From: Sporothrix humicola
Taxonomy: Eukaryota > Ascomycota > Sordariomycetes > Ophiostomatales > Ophiostomataceae
Reading direction: 5' to 3'
DNA length: 64,000 bases
Assembly (NCBI GenBank): GCA_021396245.1
Contig: WNYE01000023.1
Location: forward strand, 372,001-436,000
Made by a program: the position numbers and the translations under genes. Below the pieces are notes generated by a model. The model was given only the letters and a program-made list of their open reading frames with translations, was not told the origin of the DNA and searched no databases. This document shows positions 1-11,157 of this stretch, piece by piece; positions within the stretch are counted from its first letter, which is position 1; each line of letters starts with the position of its first letter.

Positions 1-1516
1 GAGTGGAGCGCTCTGCATTGCCTGTGCATTTTCTTGTCGACATTGCATTTCTTGTCCCTTTTCTTTTGTTTCCTTTTTGTGATTTTTTGCCTTTATGCTT
101 TCTGTGCACTGCTTCTCTTGCCAGGTACAGGGCTGGCTGAAATGCAGGGGAAACTAATATGCAGTAAAGATTAAAGATACGAAGAGAGGATCAAAAGAGA
201 GCTTGTCAACGATAAAAGTGACACGTCCAAGGATGCAAGGCTCTCGCTCCTTTCTCCGTCGTGCTTTATCTTATTTAATTTTTGGAGGATGCGATACGAT
301 ACTGCACAAAGCTGAAAAGATGGGCAAACCACGCACTTCTTTTCGCCCATTTGTCGAAGGCTGTTTTATTCATGCAAATCACCCGAATGGAAGGATGAGG
401 CGGCGACCGGGAAAGCGTTATTTTCTCTGTGTGCCGATGATCAGCACTTTTCACATCCGCCCGCTGGCTAAAAGAGAATTAAAATTGAACGCAAGAAAAA
501 GAAGACTGTCGACAGCAAGATAGACGGCAATAATAGGCTGGATCCGATAGAGACTGGCCACCACATTGCAACAACCCAATATATTTCGAGGCGTTGGTAT
601 TACGGCTTTTTTAACCCATCCTTTTCTACGAACCTCCCAGCCTCTCCATCGCCAATTCCTCTAAACAAGCATGTTCCTACCGTTTCTTCCGTGGGATAAA
701 AATAAAAGTGCACATAGTCACTATGCATGCACGAACACAAAAAGAAAAAGAAGAGACGAAACCGGGTTCCGGCCTTGTGGTTACAGCGTCAGTGTTTCCT
801 CCTGTCCCTTTTTTTCTCTTCTATTTTCCTTTCTTCTGTCTTCTGTGCCTTCCCTTGCTTTTCCACCCCGTTCCTCCTCGTAAGATACCATGTCTCTCCC
901 TCCTACGGATCACGGACCACGAGCAATGCAGCCTGCTATGCTATTCACTGGATCACTGGCTGGCCTACAGGGCGAGAGGGCTCGCTGGCTCAACGTTGTG
1001 TTCACCATTGGCCAGCCCCCCCTGGGCGTGTGTTTCAGCCCGATGTCTCTTCCTTTGGTCCTGCGACCTCCCGCTGGCCCCTTTTCGTGTTTGTGTGTAG
1101 CTGCCTTGAAACAAAATGTTTGCGTGTCAATCCTTGGCATTCCCTGCCGACCCTTCGCTGTACAGAGAAGTGACTGACAATTGCCATTATCGTGAGTTTG
1201 TTGATTTATGAGTTTTTTCACATTCATATTCTCAGCTCAGCTCACAAGGTCAACAATTGCGTGTAACTCGAGTCTATAGACAAAATAAAATTGGTATAAA
1301 TAGAGGCTTGCTCATGCCAGGAGTATATCTCAGAAGTGAGAAGAGAAAAAATAAATGACAAAGAAAGATGCTAAAATATTGTGGTATTATACCAAAAAAA
1401 GAGCCGTCGTCTTCCGTCTAACGCTGAGCCCAATGTCATAATGGTCTCAGCTCTCTTCCCGTAATTCTACAATACAAAATAAAATGGAGAAGACGGCCCT
1501 GCTACAAGGCGTCTCC
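1..1516. other. intergenic, no gene seen
   Basis: This is the 3' side of the EGF-like membrane protein gene, which is read on the minus strand and stops at 1517. The short open frames here have no recognisable protein character. The stretch at about 790-870 is pyrimidine-rich. The only discrete element is a TATA-box-like sequence near 1295. The left flanking gene, if any, lies outside the window. Confidence 0.6.
1295..1303 (+). promoter_or_regulatory. TATA-box-like sequence pointing into the 3' end of the EGF-like gene
   Basis: TATAAATAG matches the core promoter TATA consensus. It is oriented to the right, so it would drive transcription antisense to the gene at 1517-4378. No plus-strand gene is supported downstream. 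The long plus-strand open frame at 1716-3089 is the mirror of a GC-rich coding region. A chance match is the simplest explanation. Confidence 0.2.
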
Positions 1517-4378
1517 TCAGCTAGATATGCCCACTCCGCGCAGCGTGTTGGCGGCGTTCACCTGGAACTTGACCAGGTTGACAGAGTTGTTGTTGCCAAG
1601 CGTCACGTTGGTCGCCTTGTCCACACTCACGCCCTTGCCATTGGTCAGGGAACTGGCGCTGGCCTGCGTGAAGAATCTCTGTAATGTACTCTGAGCCAGC
1701 TCCGCATGTTCCAGCGTGTCTTCCTGCAGGATAAACAGCACAGCCACACGCGCAAAGTCTAGAACGTCCTCCGTGACCTTGAAAGTGGCTGAAGCGGACG
1801 CCGCGGAGCTGGTGCTAGTTGCTGTCCCAGAACCGCCGCCGCCGCCGCCGCCGCCACCACCACTGGTCGGTGACGGAGTGAATGTTGTGGTCACGGTGGT
1901 GGTCGAAGTCGGCGAGAGAATCGAGGGCGTGATCTGGGTACTGATGGTCAAGGTAGTGCCCGATTGTGTGGGGAACACCTGGTCGGGGTTCGCAGACGCA
2001 GCCCCAGACGCCGTCAGGATCGCGTTTGATCTCTTGATATTCGCGTTGGTAACTGTGACAGTGACAATGGCCACGCCGTCAACAACCGAAACAGCGTCAA
2101 AGTCGCTATCGTTGTCAGCCGAAAAGAACGACTCCACAACGGTCGAGCCACTCGACGATTGCCGGATCGTCTCGCCGTTGAATGTGACGAGCGCGTTCTC
2201 GGCACCACAGCTCAGGTTGCCCGAGTTAAAAACTGCCAAAATCTCGGTACCGGTGAGTGGAACAGAAAAGTTCTGCTGTGCCTGCTCGATAAGGCGTGGG
2301 AGCGCATTGCCAAGAGTAACGTTAGCCAGGCTGCTCGTTGAGCCTGAAGAAGCCAGGTTTGTCGTAGTGCAGCCATTGTCACCGGCGACACTGCAGTCGG
2401 ATCCAGTAAAATCGTTGGTGCAAATGCAGGAACAAACTCCTTGGCTTGACACAACGTTTGTACCGCCATTCGCACAAGTGATCTGTGCCTGGCATTTCGC
2501 CAGAGCCGAGTTGTTGCCTGTGTTCTGTTTGCGGATGACAAAGAACTCCAGAGGAATGACAACAGCAGCGGCAACGATGATGAGAACAACGATGACAACC
2601 AGAACAAAACCCCACAACGGAAGGCCACAGCACCGGCGTCCCTTGCCATTGCGCTGGTTCTTAAGGTCAGTCAAGTCCGAGATGCTCTCTGCATCCATGG
2701 GCCGGCCGCTGAGGCGGCTGTTCCCAATGTTATTAATATTAAGGGGCAACGGCCACGATCCGACCTGCTCACGCAGACTCTGCCGGAAACTGCGGCGGTT
2801 GGCCTGTGCCGGAGGAGGGAATGCCGCAAGCATGTCTGACAAGCCAGACTGGTGCTTTTGGGTGTCGACTTCTGAAGCTCTGACGCCACGACCATCGGCA
2901 TTGGGTGACATGTTCATCAGATCGTCAAGACGGCTCGCGGGGCGGCGACCCTTGTCAAGAGAGGCAGCGAGGCGGGTGGCACGGCGGATGAGATCCGGAA
3001 GGCTGGTCAAGCTACCACGGGCCTCTGCCTTGCGAACAGCCTCAATATCTAGGCGTGGTGGGCGACGGATGGCAGACAGGCGGTTATAAGGCCGAGCAGC
3101 CCCGAATTCCATGCCTGGCTGTGGCGAGACCGACAGCCGACGGCTTGGGTTGGAGGGATCAGTTGAGGTAGCCACGTCGTAAGCATCCAGGATGCTGTCT
3201 GCGGTGAGAGATGAGCCAGCTGTGGCCTTGTTTGTCTGCCCCGTAATGCCAGAAGACGAAGACGAGGCATCAAGGTAGCTCATGCCTTCACGAGATGCAT
3301 CCGGCTTCGAGCCAGTAGTGACAAGAGCAGCCTTGCCACGCTTGCCAATGCTGGCACTGCGAACAAGGTGCTTCTCGTCAGCGTCACGGTCACCGTCTGC
3401 ACTACCCGCACCACTTCTGCTGCCATCCTCGTCGCCGTAACCGCTCGCATTAGAAGATTCACGGCTCTCCTCGGGAATGTCCTCGTAAAAGGATGTCGCA
3501 TCGGGGTAATTAGGGCTCAAGGCCAGAGACGATGACGACCCCCAGTTGTCGGGCATGGCCGCACTTGAGGCAAAAGATGCGTGTGACCGAGACCGTGGGC
3601 TCTCCTCGGGAATAGGAGAGACATACGATGCGTTCGAGTAAAATGATGATGCACCACGGCGAGCAGATGGTGGAGGGCCCAGGTTCACACTCCGCCGGGG
3701 CGGTGGCATAGCGGCCACTGGAGCTGGGACGGGGATGGCAACGGGGACAGCCACGGGGACGGGAAAATCCGGAATAGAGCCAACCGAGGAGACTGTAGAA
3801 TTTCTTGACATTGACGAGGCGCTGGACTGCTGCGTCATGGACAGGTCGGATTCGCGGTTTACTTTCGATCTGCTGTCCGGAACCTGCAAGCTTGAACTAG
3901 AGTCTGTTCCAGATTGGTTCCCGCCATTGTAGGCAAATACTGTTGGTGTCGGGTCCTGAATTTTGGAGCTGTCCAGAATCGAAGGCACACGGCTTGGGCG
4001 TGGTGGCCGTTGTGGTACTTGTGACCGCCCTGGTGGTGGGCGATAGGGCTCGGCATCGTTTGCGGGTCCGTTGCGGATGCCGTTTCCGTTCAAATTAGAG
4101 GGTGCGGCCAGAGGGCCGGCAAGAGGCCATTGGGGTGCCGGCACTGGTCTTGAGATTGGTATCCGTGTGGTCTGGCTAGAAGATTGGGGTGATGACTGTT
4201 GTTTTGGTTGTTGTTGCTGTTGTTGGCCTTGCGACTGTGTTGTCTGGGCCATTCGTCTCGCAAATGTTGCAAAGTCTTCGCGAGCTCCACCTGCTGCTTG
4301 AGCTCGTTCTCTGGCCCGGCGAATCGATCCTCCAGTCGATGGCCGGTCCATATCACCGGCATCTTGTGGGTAACTCAT
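1517..4378 (-). CDS. single-pass membrane protein with EGF-like module, disordered cytosolic region and Gly/Ser-rich ectodomain
   Basis: This single open frame encodes 953 residues and starts MSYPQDAGD. The first ~580 residues are low in complexity (poly-Q, Pro- and Ser-rich, RS-like patches) and look disordered. A Cys-Cys pair (RRCCGLPLWG) precedes one strong hydrophobic segment at about residues 585-615 (FVLVVIVVLIIVAAAVVIPL). Right after it comes an EGF-like Cys cluster at about 625-660 (CANGG...CSCICTNDFTGSDC), then a ~290-residue ectodomain with many potential N-glycosylation sites and a run of ten glycines encoded by GGC/GGT-type repeats. There is no N-terminal signal peptide, so a cytosolic N-terminus with the EGF module outside (type II) is inferred. 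The CC before the membrane could be palmitoylated. The architecture is typical of uncharacterised fungal EGF-domain proteins and suggests a surface sensor or adhesion role; function is inference. A retained intron cannot be excluded, but none is needed. Confidence 0.85.
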   Translation of the reverse strand: MSYPQDAGDMDRPSTGGSIRRARERAQAAGGAREDFATFARRMAQTTQSQGQQQQQQPKQQSSPQSSSQTTRIPISRPVPAPQWPLAGPLAAPSNLNGNGIRNGPANDAEPYRPPPGRSQVPQRPPRPSRVPSILDSSKIQDPTPTVFAYNGGNQSGTDSSSSLQVPDSRSKVNRESDLSMTQQSSASSMSRNSTVSSVGSIPDFPVPVAVPVAIPVPAPVAAMPPPRRSVNLGPPPSARRGASSFYSNASYVSPIPEESPRSRSHASFASSAAMPDNWGSSSSLALSPNYPDATSFYEDIPEESRESSNASGYGDEDGSRSGAGSADGDRDADEKHLVRSASIGKRGKAALVTTGSKPDASREGMSYLDASSSSSGITGQTNKATAGSSLTADSILDAYDVATSTDPSNPSRRLSVSPQPGMEFGAARPYNRLSAIRRPPRLDIEAVRKAEARGSLTSLPDLIRRATRLAASLDKGRRPASRLDDLMNMSPNADGRGVRASEVDTQKHQSGLSDMLAAFPPPAQANRRSFRQSLREQVGSWPLPLNINNIGNSRLSGRPMDAESISDLTDLKNQRNGKGRRCCGLPLWGFVLVVIVVLIIVAAAVVIPLEFFVIRKQNTGNNSALAKCQAQITCANGGTNVVSSQGVCSCICTNDFTGSDCSVAGDNGCTTTNLASSGSTSSLANVTLGNALPRLIEQAQQNFSVPLTGTEILAVFNSGNLSCGAENALVTFNGETIRQSSSGSTVVESFFSADNDSDFDAVSVVDGVAIVTVTVTNANIKRSNAILTASGAASANPDQVFPTQSGTTLTISTQITPSILSPTSTTTVTTTFTPSPTSGGGGGGGGGGSGTATSTSSAASASATFKVTEDVLDFARVAVLFILQEDTLEHAELAQSTLQRFFTQASASSLTNGKGVSVDKATNVTLGNNNSVNLVKFQVNAANTLRGVGISS

Positions 4379-7300
4379 TTGAAAATATCACTGGCTCCCC
4401 AGGAGCACAGGTGACTCTGGTAAAAACCGAAAGATCCACCGAGACGGTTTCCTCCGCTCGATCCACCTCCCGATGCTGGTAAGATTTGCTATCGTCGCTA
4501 TTAAGTGTCGCTTGGTGTCGCTCGATTATTCGTCCAATTCAAGGTTTGATGTTTGGCAAATGGTTTTGACGCGAGTCAATAGGAGCAGAGCATTGCAAGC
4601 TTATATCGCGTAGCCGGGTATCGGTTTTTGTAGTAGATGGCCGAGGATATTAAAGAGTGTCGTCGGATTGTTTGGAGACCAAGATGAAGCGAGATGGTGA
4701 GATGAGTCGACAAAGGAAAGTCAAATTAAGAGGATGAAAAGAAACAAAAGTTGAAAAAGAGCGAATGTAAACAAAAGTGAGCGAGGTGTCGATGTTGCAG
4801 CCTGTCCAAGACCAGTCGTTGTTTGGCGAGAAAAGAATGGAAAGACGTGTCAAAAGCACGAAAAGGAGAGAAAAAAAGGACAAAAGAGAGAGAGAAAGAG
4901 ATCAATCCGAAGCGTTCCAGAGTTCGGAAAGGGTAGAAGAAAGAGTAAAGGCGGGCTGCAATAAGCTCCGTAACAGCTTAATCGAACGGTAGGCTGTCTG
5001 AGAATAAAGAGTGAGTGAGCAAGCAGAACGGAAAATTAGAAAGTAGGTCAAAATGATAAAAGACAGGATATGAAAGAAAAGAATCAAGATGTGACAGGAG
5101 AGACTTCAAGGAACGGAGAGTGATGGACGGGAGGCTGTGGCAGACTCGCCTGGGTTGGGGGTACATGGGCTTTCTGGGGCAGATACCAGCAAAATCACAA
5201 CACGCATTGTCTGTAGACCGAATGACAGGAGATACTCTGGCTTGGAAAAGGAAAAGGGACACTCTTTGGTTGACAGCGTACACCGTACGCGCAGGTGTGC
5301 GCGTTGAATGTCAGTAGACCAGGGGTGAGAGATAGGGGTGCGGGTGTTCAGGACATGCAACACGCGCACGGAGACAGGGTCAACACTGGTAGCCCCTGGT
5401 ACTCCGCTGTCTTTGAACAGTCTCGAAGTCCTCCCAAACCGAGATATTGCCCATACTCTGAGGTGGGAATTGACGTGACAATTGCTCGCAATTGACGACA
5501 GTCCGAACAGAGTGTGAGGCTGCTCGCTTGGGCCAGAGGGGAGTTTGCTGCACGGAGTGCATGTCAATGGCACTGTGATAGTTGCTTTCCCCGTCTGTTC
5601 AAAAGGCTTGAGAGGTTCGATGTTGCATTCGTGAAGAGAGACTAGGAGAAAACAGCAGGGGGGAAGGGAAAGGGGGTGTGAAAACAGCCGGGTTGCAGGC
5701 TAAGATGGTGAAAAAGAAGATCACGTACTCTTTGCGTTTCGAGACTTGCCCGTTCTAATCAGTCAGCAGTTACTCGTATCAGCAAATGAAAGAGCATTGC
5801 AGGCGGAAGAGAGAGAGAAAACCAGGCGAGAAATCGCAAAGGGGGAAGAAGAAAAACAAAAGAACGAATGAAAGAAGGTGAAGTAAAAACAAAGGCAAGA
5901 GTGGAAGGTTAAGAGGGGATCACAAGATGCAAAGAGTCCAACAAGACCGGAAGTTTTCTTAAGGCAGCACAAAGACGCGGAGTAATACAGCAAACGGGGA
6001 GGACAGATGCAAACAACACGACAAAGGGGGGGGACAGTGCAAAGTGAAAAGGGGGTCGAAGTGGTGGCCCAGTTGCACCGCAGCGGCCATGTGCAGTGCT
6101 ACGACAAGCAGTGGATCGTCGTGGGAGGCTCGGAAAGTATCATGAGGTCTGGAAGGTCGTGTGCAGTGAGAAAAATGAGAGACAGATGTCGTAAAAGGCG
6201 TTCGCAAAAGCATGGCCTCACTAACACTAGAAACAGCGAGGACCACCAAAAAAACGGCCAGTCTGTGGTGTTTCAGGAGTGCGGGACGCAAGGGAAGGGG
6301 GCAGCGTAGCAAAAGGCAGCAAAAGGCAGAGGACGAATAGACCCAAAGACCAAAAGAGGAAGAAATGTCTTGGATGGCAAGGTACCACGAACCTTTTTTA
6401 GACGATGTCTTAGATGTCTCTTTTAAAAAGCCGTGTAGATCAGGGCGGGCAATCAATCACGAGCAATCAAGAGCACATGGCCGTGTGCGTGCCAATCTTT
6501 TGTTTGTCTCGCTTTTGTCGGGATATAATGGGGTGTTTTCTTGCTGTCTTTGTCATCGAGTTGGGCAATGTTCTGGCCAGTTTTTTGTGATGCAATTCGA
6601 CTTCGATTCCGAATTTGACTTTGAGTCTGGACAGGCGGGATGTGCGCGAATGATGTGCGGATGGGGCGCGCTTCGAGAAGAACAGACAAGGCGCAAATGT
6701 CCCAGGTCGGGTTCGAAAGAGAGAGAAGAATCTATCTTCTGTGTTGTTTATTGTTTTGGCGTTTCGTTTGAAAACTGTCTGGTTTTGTTTTGTGTCGTCA
6801 AGACAAGAAAGAAGAAACACAGTCGATGTGGTGTCGTGAATCGAAAAAAGGAGTGGACGAAAGACTGGACGAACCGAATACAGTGAACGCAGAAAAAGCA
6901 GCAGTGGTTGTTGAAAATGAGAGGCGGTAAAGAGAGCAAGTCGATGTGAGGCGCAATGCCGAAGTAAGACGCGAAATGCAGGTCGAAATGCAGGTACCCG
7001 ATCGAATGGGTGAAAACAAGATCGCGAAAAGAAAGAAAAGAGAAAAGAAAGGGCCAAAGCGAAGATGCAACGCGGCGAGATCGCGGTAGTAATGGGTCGG
7101 GGAGGGAGGGGAGAGAGGAGGTGAAAAGAGAAAAGAGAGAAAGGGGCGAAACAACAAGACACCCCTTCGAAGAGATGGAAAGAAAGCGACGCCTCACAAA
7201 GAAAGTACGAACAACAGCAGCGGACGCAAAAAACACGAGAGCGAAGGAAGCAGCGACCAGGGAAAGTGGACAAGGGCAGCCCAGAAGCGAGGGTCAGGAA

Positions 7301-7527
7301 TAGTCAGGAACGGCCAGGAACAGACAGGAGCGACTGGGGTCGGGTTACAGAGAAATCGACAAAAAAAAAGCATAGACAGGAAGCTACGGCGTCGAAGACA
7401 ACCTCAAAATGAGGACTATTGAGCAATTGACCAGGATTGCTCCTTCCATCTTGGGTTCTGGCCGATGTCAAAGCTCAGGGGCAAGAGCGAGGCGCAAAAA
7501 TAGGACGACAGCGACAGGAGGAAAGAT

Positions 7528-7536
7528 TACTCCGTA
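7528..7536 (-). promoter_or_regulatory. TACGGAGTA motif copy 1
   Basis: Exact TACTCCGTA on the plus strand, in the context ATTACTCCGTAAT. One of seven exact copies in the window, all intergenic. Function unknown. Confidence 0.35.
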
Positions 7537-8203
7537 ATACTTGACGAAATACGTCGTAGTACTGAGCACAAAAACTATTGACAAAACATGATGCAAAATG
7601 CAAAGACTCGCTATCATGTTCACAGTTCGGCCAGATCAGATACGTGCCCCCACTACAGATTAAAACAAAATGAAGAGGAGGCCCCGGCACAGCACCATCA
7701 GGCGCTCAGATGCGATTTGGGCGCACAAAAGCACGACTAGTCGGATGTGATGGGGCTGTTTACTGCTATGACGATGGAGCTAGACTGCGTCTGAAAAAGT
7801 CTCTGTAAAATCTCGAAGGAGGGAAGGCACGATCGTGAAGCCGTATTCCGGAAGAGGAAGCGGCTGAAGATTTTCAAGTTTTGTCGGGACGAAAGAAGGC
7901 AAGCACGACGGGCGCGGCGGCGCGCGATGGGACAACATGATGATAAAATTGGACAAAGGCAGTTGCGCACGGAAGGTAGGAGATAATACGTCGTAAGCCA
8001 ACAAGCTCACGAGGAAGTTGCATTTGTGCACCCGTCGATCTCTGTTCCTTCCCTCCCACAATGCATCTCAACTCCTCCCATGATTCCATCTGACGTTGGG
8101 GCCATTGTGCAGAGAGAAGGAGCGATGGCAGGCGTCGAGGAGGGGAAGGAAATACGACCATGGTGCTCCTGTTCGCTCCTTCCCCTGTTGACATTCCCCT
8201 GGA

Positions 8204-8218
8204 CCCCCCCCCCCCCCC
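8204..8218. repeat. C15 homopolymer
   Basis: Fifteen consecutive C residues in gene-free DNA. A simple slippage-prone tract whose length may be imprecise in the assembly. Confidence 0.9.
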
Positions 8219-8474
8219 AAATTTCCCAAGTTGTGCCCAGCCAATAGCACGACACCAGCAGTCTTGACCCTTGGCGTTCTCTCTTCTGCAGCTTTCTTTT
8301 TGCAGTCTTTTTTCTCGAGTATCAGTCTTTTTGTCTCTGCGCCTTCCTGCTCTCGTGTCCTGGAACAACAGTTGCTTTGGGAAGTTGTCTAGACCTGTTT
8401 GCAGTCTCCACCCGCACACAGCCCATGCGAGCGGAAGCGTGGGAAAGAGCAAAAAAAGACACACAAAAAGGAAA

Positions 8475-8490
8475 GAGAGAGAGAGAGAGA
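8475..8490. repeat. (GA)8 microsatellite
   Basis: Eight GA units inside the purine-rich strand-biased region upstream of the EGF-like gene. Confidence 0.85.
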
Positions 8491-11039
8491 CAGAAAAGGC
8501 AAGAGCCAACCAGCGCACCACTCGTGGGACGGAAAGGCCATGGCGCAGGGGTTCTGAAACCGTAGCGTCAGTCTCCCATGTCCAGACCCAATCAGAAACG
8601 GCCGTTGCGTTGATGGGGACAGGGGCTCCGCAACCAATACAAAAGCGTCGTCTTCTCTTTGCTCGCTTTTACATCTGTCAGTCTTCGAGTCACGCATTGG
8701 TGTGCGCGCTATTGTGCTCTTGAGCGCTGCTGGGCGCTTTTGTGCAGGGCAATCTGCAGGCGTTGGCGTCTCTCTCGGCCAGTCACAGGGGCAGATTTGA
8801 GTTCAAGTGAGCGCAAACGAGGTTGAAAGAGAAGAAATGGACGAAGCGACCAAAAAGAACGACCGAGCCGGGCGAGTCCGAAGAGTGAAAGAGACACGAG
8901 CTTCGCCGGCAAAAAACTTACAAGGACTGGAGATTGCTCGCAACCGGGAAAACGGGTCGATGACCGAATACACAGCCAGCAGCAAGACACAAACAGATAT
9001 GACGAGGGCCAGGCCAGGGGAGCCCTACCAACATCTTCCGAGGGAGTCCAAAGTAACTTTACGAAAGAAACGCGAGAGCAGAAGATTAGCCAGGGGAAAA
9101 TTGACGCAAAACAGGGATCGCGAGAAACGGAAAGGACCAGGAGAGACGCGAGGATGAGAAACGACATGAAAGAACATATGGAGGAAAGCCGACGAGCAAG
9201 AACGACAGGAATTCTCCTATCAGGGCATTGACAACAGTCTCAGCACGTGCGTGAGATATATGAGGCAAAGCGTTGTGCCATTGCTCCATAAACGAGGTTT
9301 GGAAACAGTGATATGCCTCTAGGCAGACCTGGGCAGATACAAACAAATACAGAGACAAAACGGTGCAGCCAAGACGGGCACCACAGAGGATGTCGTCTCA
9401 GAGATAGACATTTGACGGGCTGCTCGGGCGGCGCGATCCTTTTCTTGCACCTGCGGGCAAAGGCACGGCGGCAAAGTCACGGCAGGTCGGCACCGGTAGT
9501 GATACACTAAAGACAGGGCGAGGCTGTCTGTGCAAATTGCATTTGTGCAGCAATTACGGGGTACGATGAGAGGAGACGGTGAAAGATGAAGGGTCTTGTC
9601 TCTCTCGGTTTGATTATTCAGACAAAATTCACTGTGAAAATGTCTCGATGCTCGGTTCTGCCCCGATACAGTTCCACGGACAGGCCAAACATGTCTCGAT
9701 GTGTCTCTCACAGTCCGCCAGTTTTCCTTTTGTGTTGTTGACTTTTAAATCTCTTTCTTCTTTGCCTCTTTGAATTTCCTTCGTTCTCTACCTTTTCCAT
9801 TCTTGGCACGCTTCTCGGTCTCTTCCATCTCCCTCGCCGTGCCGTGTTTCAGTTTGAGAACCTTCTGGATGTCTTGGGCGTTGGCACTGTCGCAGACAAC
9901 TTGAGGCGAGGCTGGACATTAGCCGGAATCACGTAGAGAAAGATATTCGAAAAATGAATAGAAAAAAATATGTGCAGATGCTGCGATGGCCACAGACCAG
10001 AGAATTCAAAAGAAGGGATACGAGAGGCAGGGATGCTTCTCGAACTCGGATCTGCGTGGCGCTGGCTGCAGACGACTATGAATATGGGAGGACACGCAGC
10101 CCTAGAACCACAGCTGCCACCCCAGCCTTCAGACGAAACACTGCATACGTGTGTAGGAAACAAGCAGACGCAGCATGCAAAAGCATGTAAAAGCAAGGTA
10201 CAACATACATGTCTATTGATAGCTCGTGCGTGGGAAATATCCAACTGATGCAGCGGATAAATGAGCGCTTGCTGTGGACATTGCTTGATGCTTGAACATT
10301 TTTGGTGTTGCAGAAATGCCATTGATGTTCCTAGAAGTCGTGGCCCGATGATGAAGCCATCTGTTCTCCCTCTTACTTCCTTTTGCCATTTCTTCCGTCT
10401 CTGATTCTCGGTATTCGTGCTTCCATCCTCTGCTTCCTGTTTCTTGCTTCGTTTTTTTCCTTTTCTAATTTTGCCGCTTTGGGAGACCCACGATCTCGGT
10501 TTGCGTGGTCATGCTCTCACCCGCCACGGACCCAAACCCAAACTTGCCGTTCGACATAGACACTGCGGTTCACCTTCCGTGCAACCAGCTACCAGCGTTT
10601 GTTGAGACACGTTGTGCCCGGCGTAGACCGAGATGAGCAGATGAAAATTCTCGGATAAAAAGCCGTCTCCAAGAACCAAAGAGACAGCGAGATAAGACAG
10701 TCAGAGGTAAGTCAGATAGCTCAGACAAATCAACATCGAATGAAGGTGAACGGAGTAGCGGTACCGTTGTTTTGATTTGATGTGTCTTGGTATCCCGTTT
10801 TTATTTCAGACAGCAATCTCCTGCAGCATGCATCATATAGACCTCATGGTGTAATCCTATATCCTGTATCCGTATTCCATACATGTATCCAACTTGTCCT
10901 TGAAATAATCGAGAAAGAAAAAAGTGCTTCTCCGAATAAAATCCTTCGCTTTGCCCAATTTGCAAGAAGAAGACTCCGTTTCAAAGAAAAAATCAAATCC
11001 AGAAAATATAAATAACGAAAAGTATCAGTCAAATGGGTC

Positions 11040-11041
<2 letters not shown>

Positions 11042-11083
<42 letters not shown>
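11042..11083. repeat. A42 homopolymer just downstream of a gene
   Basis: There are 42 consecutive A residues on the plus strand, 75 bp beyond the stop of the minus-strand gene ending at 11158. In that gene's orientation it is a T tract, so it is not an encoded poly-A tail of that gene. It could be the tail of a retroposed sequence read left to right, but I see no element body or target-site duplication beside it. Simple slippage growth is as likely. Confidence 0.9.
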
Positions 11084-11085
<2 letters not shown>

Positions 11086-11157
11086 CAGGGAAGAAAAAGG
11101 AAGGGGGAATCCGCGAGACGATGAAATAGGAAATAAAATAAAATAAGACGTAATAAA

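Larger units (their letters stand above)
4379..11157. other. 6.8-kb gene-free region, promoter/leader DNA of the flanking minus-strand gene
   Basis: No open frame here has protein-like composition. From about 4640 to 7300 the plus strand is strongly purine-rich (AAAGAGAGAAAG-type sequence), so the minus strand is pyrimidine-rich, as expected for the leader and promoter of the minus-strand gene starting at 4378. It holds a (GA)8 run, a C15 run and an A42 run (listed separately) and one exact TACTCCGTA motif at 7528. The part next to 11157 is the 3' flank of the next minus-strand gene. Confidence 0.6.

Noticed and set aside
1716..3089. Plus-strand open frame of 457 codons
   Set aside because: It is the mirror of the EGF-like protein's coding region, and its composition follows the complement of that GC-rich gene. 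No family features.
6467..7273. Minus-strand Phe/Ser/Leu-rich frame of 268 codons
   Set aside because: It is made of CT-rich leader sequence, and its protein is just the translation of pyrimidine runs.
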